A program made the translations under genes and the position numbers. From Parasponia andersonii (lineage: Eukaryota > Streptophyta > Magnoliopsida > Rosales > Cannabaceae), in the NCBI GenBank assembly GCA_002914805.1, contig JXTB01000177.1, positions 407,719-471,718 on the forward strand: a DNA stretch of 64,000 nucleotides, in the 5' to 3' direction. Under the pieces are notes generated by a model. That model made no database searches. It saw nothing but the letters and a program-made list of their open reading frames with translations, and was not told the origin of the DNA. Position 1 is the first letter of the stretch. Every line of letters starts with the position of its first letter. This document shows positions 36,749 to 48,542 of this stretch, piece after piece.

Positions 36749-37131
36749 TATATATATATATATATAGATATATTATTTTGAGAAAGTTACATTTCCTTTT
36801 TAAGCGCCCATTAGGAATAAGTTTTCCAGCCAACTTTTAGAAAGCTAGGTGGCAGGTATCTGGTTCTTGCTTTGCCAAGCCATGAAATTAAAGTAAATAT
36901 GATTTTTGGGTTTTGATAATACAGCAAGATGCTGTGTGCGATCCATTGATTCTTCATGGTTTTTATTTATATTCAATGTTCTAACATTCTTCATTTAGAT
37001 AAGAGAATAGTAACTTCTTTTTTTAATTTTATAATGAGGAAAGAATGAGAATACTCGAATCATCACTTGTGAAACTATCACAATTAATTCTCAATCAAAT
37101 TAAAAAATCAACTATTAATTCTGAAACTACA

Positions 37132-39357
37132 TGTAAAATCCAGATTTCTAAAGGGGTATAAAAGTAATTTTTAAGTCAAGGGTAATCTTGTAATTTCAAA
37201 AATTTGGATCGTTTAATCAAAAAATATCTGAGTTATGCCTAGACTTAATTAAATCTAGGTTCATCCGAGTTATAATGAAAAGAAAGTTTTAAAGGAGGGA
37301 CTATTAAATAAGGGCGTAAATGAAATAAAATCCAACAATTGGGTAAAAAGAGTAAATTGCATAAACAATGACCCGCACAATTGGAGCTTGACATGTGTGC
37401 TATAGTATCCATATTTTCCCATAAATCCCCAAAAAATATCACATTCTCTAGCTCAAGTCCTTGCGTGACCCTGTGTGAAGTAGCAGCCACCGATGAAGTC
37501 ATGTCGACCAATGCCGCTTGATGCTGGAGATCAAGCTCTCCGAAAGTTTTGATTGTCGAACAGTTTTGCTGGCCATTCGACTTCATCTTGCCATACTGCC
37601 AACACATGTGGATTCATCTCTTCATCGTTGTCCATCTCCAACCCATTTCGGCCATCAGCTCGTCGCCGATAATGATTTCTTTGATTTGGCCATTTTTCAA
37701 ATTACTTTTGTGACATTTTTATAATTATTTTTATTAGGTAATTATTTTGCTCGAAATAATTATACATGATGGTAGATGATTGACAATCATGAATAAGTGT
37801 GGTTATTAGGCATTGAAATTATATTAAGAAGTATGTTAATTTTTGAATTAAAAAAGAAAATATTTTTCATATTATTTCAAAAGGTGATACTTCTGTAATT
37901 TTTGGATTTGAAGCTTGTTTAAGGCTCGAGACCTCGAAACGAAGTTTTAACCTCAAATTCGTACTCAGTGAGGTTGAGAGGAGAACTTTGAAATAAAATA
38001 TCAATACATTTCGAAGTGACATAAAAGTCGATGTACGAGTCTTGTGAAGAGTGTCATTTTGCGTGCCATGGGACGAATCTCGGCTAACCCAAATCTCACA
38101 AATGATATATCTAACCTAGCTATTTTGGATGCAAGGAATGCATTGCAAATATCTATTTCTCGATTTGAGGTTCTATTGGAAAAGTCACTTCTTAAAGTGA
38201 GCTTACAGGATTCTCGAAACGACTGTTTGTGTACCCAAGTGACCAACAGGAGTTTTTCGAGCATTATTAGCTTGATATAGATACCATCTCAAGATAGAGG
38301 TTCAATTGTCTAGTTTTATACATATTTTGATTTATAATTGTATTATAACTGATTTATGAAAATTCGTGAATGATACGTTAGTTTGATAAATTATTAAAAT
38401 GCATTAGATTATACTCGAATTGGACTGTGTGAATTTTTATACATATTTTAAATTGTAATTATAGGGTAATATAGTAGAGTGTTGCCCATATTACAATAAA
38501 TCTCATAATAATGCCAAATAGGTTTTTAAAGTATAATTTGATTGATTCTTGGATACATAGATATTGTGAACTATTACATGTTGTATATTCTATAGGATCA
38601 CACAATTGAGATCCATTATTGCATCGCGATAGTTTAGATCACTAGCGAGTTGTTGCAGTATTAGGTGAGAGATCTAATCCCCTACACGTAGTTTATTATC
38701 TGACACAACGCCGGATAGTATCGGGATATTGTGTGCCTCTAATAAAGATGTATTACAAGGTCATGATAGGAAGATGAGAGCTTACTTATACACCTGGTTG
38801 ATTTATAACATGTATAATAATATAGTTTTGGTTTTGGTTTTGAATATATGATTATTATGGATCTTAATTATTTTATAAACTTAGTTTATAAATAAATTTG
38901 AAAGGTACTAATCATGTAGGATTGAGAAATTATATCAATTCAAAAAGATAATGAATTCCTACTAAGCATGTGAATACTCATTTTTTATTTTTTTCTTCTC
39001 AGGTAATGATCAGTATAACCTTGGAGATTTAGGAGCAGAGTAGAGAAAAGCATGTCATTGATTTTAATTAATTAGTAACTATTTAAGAAGATTTCTATTT
39101 TATTTATCTTGGCTTGTATAATATTTAAGGGTCCGTATTATAAATCTGGTCTGTATAACTATTATGCCTGGATTATGAGGTTAATGATGATGCTGGGTTT
39201 TATTTTATAAATTTTTTATCAATATATGTTCAAGATGATCATAAAATTGTAAAAATTTTACTTTTAAAACTATTTTATGAATTTTTCTAAAACTATTGTT
39301 AAATCTCTATTTGTAAAATTTTCTTTTTGTCACTTACCTCGTATTTGGGTCACGATG
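37132..39357 (+). mobile_element. solo LTR, about 2.2 kb
   Basis: It starts TGTAAAATCCAGATTTC and ends near TTTGGGTCACGATG, so its ends resemble those of the solo LTR at 5945-8119 read in sense. Flanks CTACA (37127-37131) and CTATA (39358-39362) match at 4 of 5, a plausible aged TSD. The last two bases are not CA, so the 3' boundary is approximate. Short ORFs inside (for example 38044-38280) are not believable genes. Confidence 0.55.
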
Positions 39358-39362
39358 CTATA

Positions 39363-41164
39363 TATTATCACACGGGCTTATTTACATCGCAATTTCTTAT
39401 TTGTTTGATGATTAGTGGTGATAATTAGTGAGTGATGATGACTCTGCTACTATTTAACATTTGACTTGACAAAAATGACGTGTGTTGCCCATATTGATAG
39501 GGTTGATTATGTATATATATTTTTTAAGACCCAAAAATTAATAAATATACCTAAATTAAAACTTGAGTATTTATAACTTTTTTTAGATTAATTTAAAAAA
39601 TAGTGTTTTTTAAATCTATTTAAGAAACAACTATTTTATAATTTTATTCTAATAAATGACCTTTTAGCTGATCTATTTTTTTTTATAATGCGAATTAATT
39701 GTTGAAAAGGTAAATCTATTTACTTTTAAAAAATGAATAAATCAATATGTTTTGATATACTAATATGACAACGAAATTTTATAAATAAATTTCATACTTT
39801 GACTATTTTATAATAATGTTTAAAAAATGACCATTTTGCAAACTATAATCCAAAATTTTGATTTTTGCCTAAAAAAACCTTTGAAACATATAGCAAAACC
39901 TACAAACTTATAACCAAATGGTTCAATTAGACATACAATAAAATTATGTACCCAAAATATTGTTCGACGAATTCCAGATTTTAATTAAAAAAAGATCACT
40001 TTAAAAAGTATTTTAAAAAATATTACTTTTTATTATTTGATGATATACTTGAAGTAACCGATCAAGTTATATAGTATAAATTCACCGGTTACTTTAAGTA
40101 ATTAGATTGGTTACTCTAAATAACCTAACTGCTTATCTTGAGTACAAAAAAATATTATTTTAAAAATTATATTTTTCTAAATATTTATTAAAAATAATAT
40201 CATCAAAAAAGTAATAATTTTTTAAATCAATCCGAAATTTTTTAAAAAATTCAACCTATCTAGAATTTTTCAATTTTTGATTTTTTCGACCTAAATTTTC
40301 GTAAGAAAAGTACAAAACCTCGAATTAGATAAGTAAAGGAACCTAGAATTGATATGATACAAGTTGTATATAATTGAATATACCATGATAATAGCTGGAT
40401 TTCCCAACACAAAAAAGGGAAATTAAAGGGATATTTTATGTACAAAACTTGGAATATACAACGGAAATTACAAGGACACTTATTTATCACCTATTAAAAG
40501 ATGGTCATTTTCCTAAAAACTATGGTCATTAAACGGGAAAAAAGCCATTTATCTACAACCTAATAACGGCCGGTCTTTTTTTCGAAACAGAATTTAGCTA
40601 TACAAAAAGGGAAACGATCATTTACTCAATGGAGTCTAAGAAAAAAACAATGACGCCCAAACTAAATTCCCGTATAAAGATATGTGTATTTTTAGTGTGA
40701 CTCATTTTCAACCCTAATTTGCTTGTCTATGCAATGCTTCACATTTTGACAAAGTATCTAGAAAAGAAAAATATCTTGACTAACACGACAATATATAATT
40801 CATTAGTATTTTATGTACTTTTTTTTTACATTAATTATGATCTAAAAATAACATCATTTATGTTTTGAATATACAAAAATTGTCATGTTTAGCATTTTCT
40901 TATGGATAACTGCCAAAAAAAAACTTGCTGAGGTTTGACTTTTCTACAATTTAAAACTTGAGTTTTGGTTTTTGCATAAAAATAGTTTAACGCTTTGAAA
41001 TTAAAAAATTTTGTATCCTTGCCCATATTTTGACAAATTATTCTCCAAGAAGTTAGAAATCCAAACACAGATTATGTTATTCATGTTTTCAAAAAGTTAA
41101 AATATTTACAAAAAATATTATTTTGATTAACATAAAATAGACAAAATATGGACAGATACAGTGT
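39363..41164. other. AT-rich noncoding stretch, resembling 2171-3675
   Basis: 40030-40150 carries AAGTAACCGATCAAGTTA, GGTTACTTTAAGTAATTAG and TAACCTAACTGCTTATC blocks like those at 2880-3290. ACGGCCGGTCTTTTTTTCG near 40566 parallels the GGCCGTAGTTTTCCC region near 3460. No gene recognised. Confidence 0.4.
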
Positions 41165-41250
41165 TGTGCGGTCTTAAATCCTATATGTTGGTCAATACCA
41201 TAAAGGGAAAAGTTTACCAAGTGAGTGTCAGGCCGCATGAGTAAGATTAA

Positions 41251-41380
41251 GTGTGACCTCTTCCGAAAGAGTTACGTGCGACTTCCACCACATAAGTAGT
41301 GCGATCTCTTCCGAAAGAGTTACGTGTGACCTCCACCGTATAAGTTTAGTGCGACCTCCTCCGAACGAGTTAAGTGTGAC
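41251..41380 (+). repeat. U3 tandem repeat array, about 25-bp units
   Basis: Five units beginning GTGYGAYYTC, alternating between a form with TTCCGAAAGAGTTAC and a form with CACCRYATAAGT. The array is repeated in the 3' LTR at 51770-51900. The position upstream of the TATA box fits an enhancer-like role (inference). Confidence 0.8.
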
Positions 41381-41570
41381 CAGAATGAAAAGGAAACTAG
41401 ACTAAGCTTCGTCAAACGGGTAACCTACAAAGAAAGAGAAACAAAAGTTTCTCTTTAAAGATCGACCAGTCATCTCATTTAAGTGATTACCTAGTTATAT
41501 TGTTACTCAAATTGTATTGCCCGATTGTACCGTTACCCATTCTCACAATTGGAATCGAGCTATCCTCACC

Positions 41571-41580
41571 TATATAAAGG
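41571..41580 (+). promoter_or_regulatory. TATA box of the E2 5' LTR
   Basis: TATATAAAGG, about 190 bp downstream of the U3 array. The same sequence is in the 3' LTR at 52095-52104. Confidence 0.65.
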
Positions 41581-41855
41581 GAGTTCAATGTTTCGATTGG
41601 GGATTTTTCGGGGAATTTTTATGAGAACCTTTTAGATTCTTGCTTCTTCTTTCAGAACAACAGATTGTAATTTTGAGTTCTTGTAATTCTCTAGAAAATA
41701 GTAAAAAACAGTGGACGTAAGCTCATCTTTTTTAGGGCTGAACTACAATAAAATTCTTGTCTCTTTGTTTGCTTTAGTTAATTAACCCTTTTCACACACA
41801 AGCCACTTTTTACAATTTTCCTAAATTTATTGTTGACAAAACCTCCGTCAATAAT

Positions 41856-41873
41856 TGGCGCTAGAAGGAGGGC
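41856..41873 (+). other. E2 primer-binding site
   Basis: TGGCGCTAGAAGGAGGGC starts two bases after the LTR. It begins TGG, as needed to pair with a tRNA CCA end. I do not assign the tRNA. Confidence 0.65.
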
Positions 41874-41914
41874 TATTCCAATAGAAAATTTTGTCCATTC
41901 CGCTTCGTTCAACA

Positions 41915-43830
41915 ATGGCAAACACCAGAAACACTACCAGAAACACCGGAACTAGCCAAAATCATCCCCAAATCACCACTGCTGCACAGGCAGATCCTGC
42001 TCAGGATCAGCCTGCCTTGACCGCATCAGAAAATGTTGTCCAGAGACAGGATCGCATGGAGGAAGCACTGGTGAACCTTCAGCAAATTATAAGTCAGATT
42101 AATGACTCTCTAAGACGACTTGCTGAGGGACAGATGCTAACTCCACCATAGCACGAACGTCCCAGAGAACGTCCTACTCAACAACCTGAGAGAGGAATTC
42201 AGATTTTGGAGATAGGGAACCGCGACCAACCTAAAGCCCAGCAGGAGCGTCGAGGAGATTGCATCTCTAAGGGAAAAGGTAAGGTCGTAGACTTGTCTCT
42301 GGTATCTAGTACTGAAAGTTCAAGCACTAATTGTGATCGTGGACAACCTTCCCGGAGAGCAACCGTCAATCATGATTATCTTGAACACGAGCAAAAACGT
42401 CAAAAGAGAAGTGTCTTTGAAAGGATTAGTAGGGAATCTCGACAGAATCCTACAGACCTGAGACAACATCTGGATCAGCGACATAGTCAGGAGCGATTCA
42501 TATCGCATCACAATGACCAAAGCCAATCTCGTCGCACTGTTTTATCGGAATCCCTAAGGTCGTAGCACACCCTATCAAACCAACCCACCTTATATCGTGA
42601 CAACGATCAAAGGCCACTCCTACCACCAGTAAGAGAGAATGTTCTCCCTTTGAACGTCGATGTTCATAATCTGAGGATTGCTTTAGATGCACTTGCTGGT
42701 TGGGACAATGAGCTCACTGATGGGTATTGTCAATTGCCATTCAGTGAAGAGGTTCGAGCTACCGCCTTACCTGCTGGATTTAAACTTCCCACCATAAACA
42801 CTTTTGATGGGAAAACTGATCCGCAAGACCATATGGATCATTTCAGCGACCTGATGGAACTTCATCGTGTTGATGATCTCGTACATTGCAGGTGTTTTGC
42901 TGTAACTCTCACGGAAGCAGTAAAGAAGTGGTTCTGAGGACTCAAGTCTGGCTTAATCTCGTCCTGGCAACAACTCAGACTGCATTCTTGAGCCAATTCC
43001 AGACTGCGAAGAATTTCACTGTTTCACCGGTCAGTCTGTCTGCTATTCGGCAAGGTCTAGAGGAAACTCTACGATCTTACCTAAATTTCTTTACCTCAGA
43101 ATTAGCAAAGGTCAACAACCCACCTGAAGGAGGAGTGTTAACTCTAATAATGGCTGGGTGCGACCAAAAACTAAACTCTGGGAAGATATACTTGAGCGAG
43201 AATGAAGAGCCCTTGAAGACTTCTATCAAAGAGTTGGTCGATATCTAAGGGTGGAATCTTCACGCGAAAACCTTAAGACGACGAAGGGAAGAGGAAAGGA
43301 TGCTGCCAAAGATTGACAACAAACAACAACAATAATAATAAGAAGTCGAACAAAAGGAGTAGTGAACAATCGACTGAGAAGTAGCCCAAACAGAAAAAGT
43401 AGGAGATTCCAAGAGCTTCCATGAGGTTCAATAATTATATAGAATTGAATGCATCCATAGATCATATCTATGCGGTCACAAACCAATAAGAGTGGTTTCG
43501 TCAACCGGAACCAATGAAAAGAGATAGAGCGAGGCGTTACCCTAACAAGTTTTATCGGTATCACGATGACATTGGACACAATACCAATAACTGCTTTGCT
43601 CTGAAAGATGAGATCGAAAGATTGATTAAGGAAGGGCGGCTGCGGCAATACTCTAAATAGAAAAATGAAAGGCGAAAAGAAAACCGACAGCGACCTCCAG
43701 AAATTCAGCGCGAAGTACTAACCATTTTTGGAGGACCGCATGTTGGGGGAGATTCCAAGAGAGCGCAGGATAGGTATGCACGAGAAGCTTGACAGTAGCT
43801 GGTGACCAACGTCATGCACCTCGAACAGCG
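41915..43830 (+). pseudogene. E2 gag (broken)
   Basis: ATG 41915 begins MANTRNTTRNTGTSQNHPQ. A predicted helical stretch (MEEALVNLQQIISQINDSLR) and a basic Arg/Gln-rich region follow. The gag core has KLPTINTFDGKTDPQDHMDH, AIRQGLEETLRSYLNFFTSE and AKVNNPPEGG. A zinc-finger-like stretch with YRYHDDIGHNTNNCFALKDE lies near 43550; the first Cys of the usual CxFHxxxGHxTxxC motif is replaced by Tyr. TAG near 42150 stands where E1 has CAG, and two more TAGs near 43384 and 43402 also stand for CAG in E1. Frameshifts occur near 42940 and 43150. Confidence 0.88.
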
Positions 43831-43839
43831 ACCACGAAA

Positions 43840-46800
43840 GCTTCAGCGAGTACCGGATTTGGATATTACCTTCACGGAACAAGACGCGAGGGAAGTCCAT
43901 TATCCACATAATGTTGCGTTGGTCATAAAGATCAATTGTGGAAGCACGCAATTATGGTGAGTATTGGTCGACAATGTAAGCACTGTTGACATCCTATATT
44001 ACGATGCCTTCAAGAAAATGGGGTTGAATGAAAGCGACCTAAAGCCCGCCGTCACTCCACTCTACGGATTCACTGGTAACAACATAATGCCTATGGGCAT
44101 GACTGAGTTAATGGTCAACGTTGGAACCTACCCTGGGGTTTCAATGGTAATGACCCAGTTCTTGGTTGTAGATTGCCCCTCTGCATTTAATGCTGTACTG
44201 GGAAGACCAAAACTAAAAGAACTTCAAGTAGTAACATCGATCTATTATCTCGCTATGAAATTCCCGACTCAACAAGGAGTAGGCGAGGTGCGTGGCAACC
44301 AATATGATGCGAGGACTTGTTATAACAACTCCTTAAAGCTCGCAGCAAAGGATGTGACACCTCGTACGATGATGGTCCAAAGAGAAGCATCAGGCAAAAC
44401 GTCAGTCGAAGCTTCAGTCGAAGCATCAGTCGAAACGTCAGTCGAAGCGTCAGGCGAAACGTCAATCGAAATGAGAAGGGAAGATCTCAACCCTCGAGAA
44501 ATCGATGGAGAGGTCAAAACGGGACCCATTGAAGACTTGGAGGATTGTTATTTGACAGGTCCTCCAAGATTTTAAAAATTGGAGCGAGGCTTCAAGAACC
44601 TATGTGAGCTTCATTGGTCGCTTTTCTAGAATCTAACTTGGATGTCTTTGCATGGCAATTCGGACATGGTCGGGATCGATCCGAATATCATATGCCACCG
44701 TCTTAACTTAGATCCAACAAAGAAGCCCGTATGGCAGAAAAGAAGAGCTATGAATCGAGAACGCTACGTCGTACTAAAAGAAGAGGTAAAAACGTTGCTC
44801 GAAATTGGATTTATCAGGGAATCTTTTTATCTGAACTGGCTTGCAAACCCGGTTTTGGTAAAGAAACCTAATGGGAAATGGAGAACATGCATCAATTTCA
44901 CAGATCTCAACAAAGTATGCCCGAAGGACAGCTTTCCCCTTTCAAGAATCGACCAGCTTGTAGATGCGACATCGAGGCATGAACTCTTAAGTTTCATGGA
45001 CGCATATTCTAGATACAATCAAATCCCCATGTACGAACTAGATGAGGAGCATACCTCGTTCATCTCTGATCGAGGATTATACTGTTACAAAAAGATGCCT
45101 TTTGGACTCATCAATGCAGGAGCAACGTACTAGCCTCTTGTCAACATGATGTTTGTAAAACAAATTGGCAAGACAATAGAGGTATATGTTGATGATATGC
45201 TGGTGAAGTCAAAGAAAGCCGAAGATCACATCAAACATCTTGATGAGATGTTCAAAACTCTCCGAAAATATCAAATAAAGCTGAATCCTCAGAAGTGTGC
45301 ATTCGGGGTGGGATCTGGAAAGTTTCTAGATTTTATTGTCAATCAGCGAGGCATTGAAGTTAACCCACAGAAGATACAAGTACTGATTGATATGCAATCT
45401 CCTCGCAAACCCAAAGATGTACAGAGCCTGGCAGGAAGAGTGGCTGCATTGAGTCATTTTGTATCCAAGTCGACGGATAAGTGCCAACTATTCTTTGAAG
45501 TATTGAAAGGTTCAAAGAGGTTCGAGTGGATGGGAGAACGAGCAGGCATTCCAAGAATTAAAAATATACTTGGGTTCTTCTCCATTCCTGTCAAAGCCAA
45601 ATCTGGGGGAAGAATTATATACCTTGCTGTTTCTAAATATGCGATAAGTGCTGCGTTAATTAGGGAATATGAAAAGATACAGCGACCAGTGTATTATGTA
45701 AGTAAAAGATTACTCGATGCCAAAACAAGATATCTAGAGATGGAGAAATTGGCATTAGCACTCATTGTTGCATCCAGGAAGCTTCGACCTTATTTTCATG
45801 TGCACACCATGAAAGTTCTCTACAAAAACCTGAGGCTTCTGGGCGACTACTTAAGTGGGCAGTTGAGTTGAGTCAGTTCGACATCAATTTTCAACCTCGC
45901 ACGATGATCAAAGGGCAAGCCCTTGCAGATTTCATTATGGAATTCACCTATGATGTCGATCTTCCCATAGAAGTAATTGAAAAGCCTGCTATAGATTTAT
46001 CCAGATTGTGGAAGCTTTATGTCGATGGATCGTCGAACGAGAATGGAGCTGGTGCAGGCTTAGTACTAATCAGTCCTGAAAGGCACATTATTCATTGTGC
46101 ACATCATTTCAAATTTCCAGCGTCAAATAATAAGGCAGAATATGAAGCACTAATAGCCGGGCTAAAGCTCACACAAGAAATGAAGGTCGAAGTAATTGAG
46201 GTATACAGTGATTCTCAGTTGGTCGTTTGTCAAGTAAATGGTGAATATCAAGCAAAGGGAAGGAGAATGATGGCTTATTTGTAGGAGGTACAAAGATTAT
46301 TCTCGACATTCACTGCCTATAATATTCAACTTCTTCCTTGCATTAAGAATACTCAGGCAGATGTCCTAGCCAAACTCGCCTCAACAAAAGATGCCGAATT
46401 ACTAAAAGTGGTCCCTTTCGAGTTTCTTACAAAACCTAGTATCGAAGCAGAGCCTCAAATAGCTATGACGGTTGATAAAATATCATCGTGGGTAGATCCT
46501 ATAATGAAGTATATACAAAATGGCGATCTCCCCGAAAACAAAGACGACACAAAACGACTTCGAATGAAAGCGGTTCACTATGTTATCTATGACGAGAAGT
46601 TTTATCGAAGGAGTTTTAGTGCGCCATTATTTTTATGTGTCGATGAAGAAAAAGCGAACTACATTATGAGGGAGATTCACAAAGGAATATATGGAAATCA
46701 TTCCGGGGGGCAGGCACTTGTGAACAAGATTCTAAGACAAGGGTATTTTTGGCCTACCATGAAGAAGGATACAATGGAATTTACTAGGAGGTGTAACAAA

Positions 46801-47725
46801 TGCCAATGATTTGCAACTGTTCCTAGAATTCCATCCGTTCCTCTCACTCCAATGACCAGTCCATGGCCATTTGCAGTATAGGGAATTGATATTATCGGAA
46901 TACTTCCATTGGCATGAGGTGGGTTGAAGTATGCAGTGGTCGCAGTCGATTATTTCACCAAGTGGACAGAAGCTGAAGTTTTGAGTACCATTTCCACAAA
47001 AAAGATGATAGATTTTGTTTATAAATCTATAATCTGCCGTTATGGAATACCACATACCATAATTTCTGATAATGGGAAACGATTTGACTGTGACGAGTTC
47101 TGTAACTTCTGCAACAACTTAGGCATCAAGAAGAATTTCTCTGTTGTTGTTCATCCACAAGCTAATGGACAGGTCGAAGCGATAAATAAAATACTTAAAC
47201 ACAATATAAAGATAAAGTTAGAAGAGCATAAAGGAGCTTGGCCAGAGGTACTCCCTGAAGTGTTATGGGCTTATCGCACCACTTAACGAACAATTACCGG
47301 AGAGAGTCCATTTTTTTTAGCTTACGGATATGAAGCAATGATTTCAGTTGAAATTGGTGCGAGCTCTCTACGCCGATCAACCCATGAGCAAGATCGCAAC
47401 AAAACACTAATCAGGATTGAGCTTGATCTTTTAGAAGAAAGGCGCGAGCAGTCTCAGCTTCGAGTCGCATCATATCAACAGCACACTGCTCGATATTATA
47501 ACTCTAAAGTCAGACGAAGAGGGTTTGAAGTTGGTGACCTTATTCTTCAGCAAGTCCTACCTAATAATAAAGAGCACAGTGCTAGAGTATTTGGACCCTT
47601 TTGGGAAGGACCGTTTGTTATTGATGCCAAATATTCGACATGGGACATATAAGTTAGCTCGCACTGGCGGACAAAAGATCGAGCATGCCTAGAATGCAGA
47701 ACAACTTCGTCGATATTATCAGTAA
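43840..47725 (+). pseudogene. E2 pol: protease, reverse transcriptase, RNase H, integrase (broken)
   Basis: The protease remnant (about 43955-44330) has VDNVSTVDILYYDAFKKMGL, where DTGSS is expected at the active site, then NAVLGRPKLKELQVVTS. A repeat linker (SVEASVEASVETSVEAS) lies at 44395-44470. RT from about 44645: LANPVLVKKPNGKWRTCINF, FMDAYSRYNQIP, KKMPFGLINAGATY, a stop, then VYVDDMLVKSKKAEDH. RNase H 1: EKLALALIVASRKLRPYFHV. RNase H 2: LWKLYVDGSSNENGAGAGLV, KAEYEALIAGLKLTQ, VYSDSQLVVCQVNGEYQ. Integrase: a Cys pair in FTRRCNKCQ, then VVAVDYFTKWTEAEVLSTIS, IISDNGKRFD and VHPQANGQVEAINK. The reading ends LRRYYQ at TAA 47723-47725. At least six in-frame stops, plus frameshifts. Confidence 0.92.
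44395..44470 (+). repeat. coding minisatellite (SVEA linker) between protease and RT
   Basis: Six or more repeats of a 12-15-bp unit, consensus TCAGTCGAAGCR, encode Ser-Val-Glu-Ala/Thr. E1 has a longer, more diverged version at about 32790-32925. Confidence 0.8.
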
Positions 47726-47744
47726 ATTTTCATGTATATCTTCA

Positions 47745-47900
47745 TGTTTTCGTCATTCATCAATAAAGATCTATTTATTCGTCATTCGTTAGTTATAATT
47801 CGTTAATCGTCACTCGTAATCGTCATTCATTGATCGTCATTCGTTAATCGTCATTCGTAATCTTCATTCATTTGTCGTCATTCGTCATCATCAATAAGGG
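47745..47900 (+). repeat. minisatellite of TCGTCATTCGTTAA-type units, E2 only
   Basis: About ten irregular units of 10-15 bp built on CGTCATTCGT or CGTCATTCAT directly follow the integrase stop. The matching place in E1 (about 29400-29500) has only scattered similar words. Confidence 0.75.
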
Positions 47901-48542
47901 TTTCTCCTCATCGATCATTCAGTTTGGTACTTTTTATAGTTTTATGGCAGTCTTCGAACACCATAAGACTCAGGGGGCAGTGGGATCAGAATATTATCTC
48001 CTACTTATTTCCTAAGGGACTATACGAAACGTCCATTTAGAGGGGTCAGAATTTTAGATCGTTGAAATATCTAAAATTCCTTAAAATCTTAGGATTTTCT
48101 CCTCGCTTCATGCCTTAGCATGTCGTATTACACAATTTCCCTCCTCGAACAACTAAGTAACTAAGCAAAACATTCATTATTCAATGTGATATATTGCTAT
48201 ATTTATATTTTGCCATGGAACTTTTGAAAAACAGTATTGAGTTTGTATCACTCATACTTGCTGTTTTCTTAAGCAACCTAACCTATCCTAACACAACCAT
48301 TTTAAGTGTGTTGGATTCAAATCGCAATAGCGTACTAATCAGTCACTTAGTGATTGACTACTTGGTTAAATTAATTATCTTCTATATTATAGACTTAGTA
48401 TGTTGATAGTTTTGCAGGAATAAATGTCTAATAAGGAAAGCATTCATTCATTGATAAAAGCTTGCACCTATATGCAAGCAAAGAAGTACAAATTAGAGGG
48501 GACCAAGCCCGTATTATTCTGAAGTAAAAAAAAAAAACATTA
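47901..48542. other. noncoding stretch of E2 between minisatellite and antisense gene
   Basis: Matches 28798-29350 of E1 in reverse orientation. The short ORF at 48194-48406 has no counterpart in E1 and is rejected. Confidence 0.65.

Larger units (their letters stand above)
41165..41853 (+). repeat. E2 5' LTR
   Basis: It starts TGTGCGGTCTTAAATCC and ends CCGTCAATA, where the 3' LTR has CAACA (C to T in the terminal CA). U3 tandem repeats at 41251-41380. TATA box TATATAAAGG at 41571-41580. Confidence 0.92.

Noticed and set aside
41160-41164. AGTGT left of E2 as a TSD, since AGTGT also lies left of E1
   Set aside because: A TSD must flank the two ends of the same element. The right flanks are TATGG and AGAAA. 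A simple inversion between E1 and E2 would need the left flanks to be reverse complements, which they are not. The shared 5-mer is probably chance.
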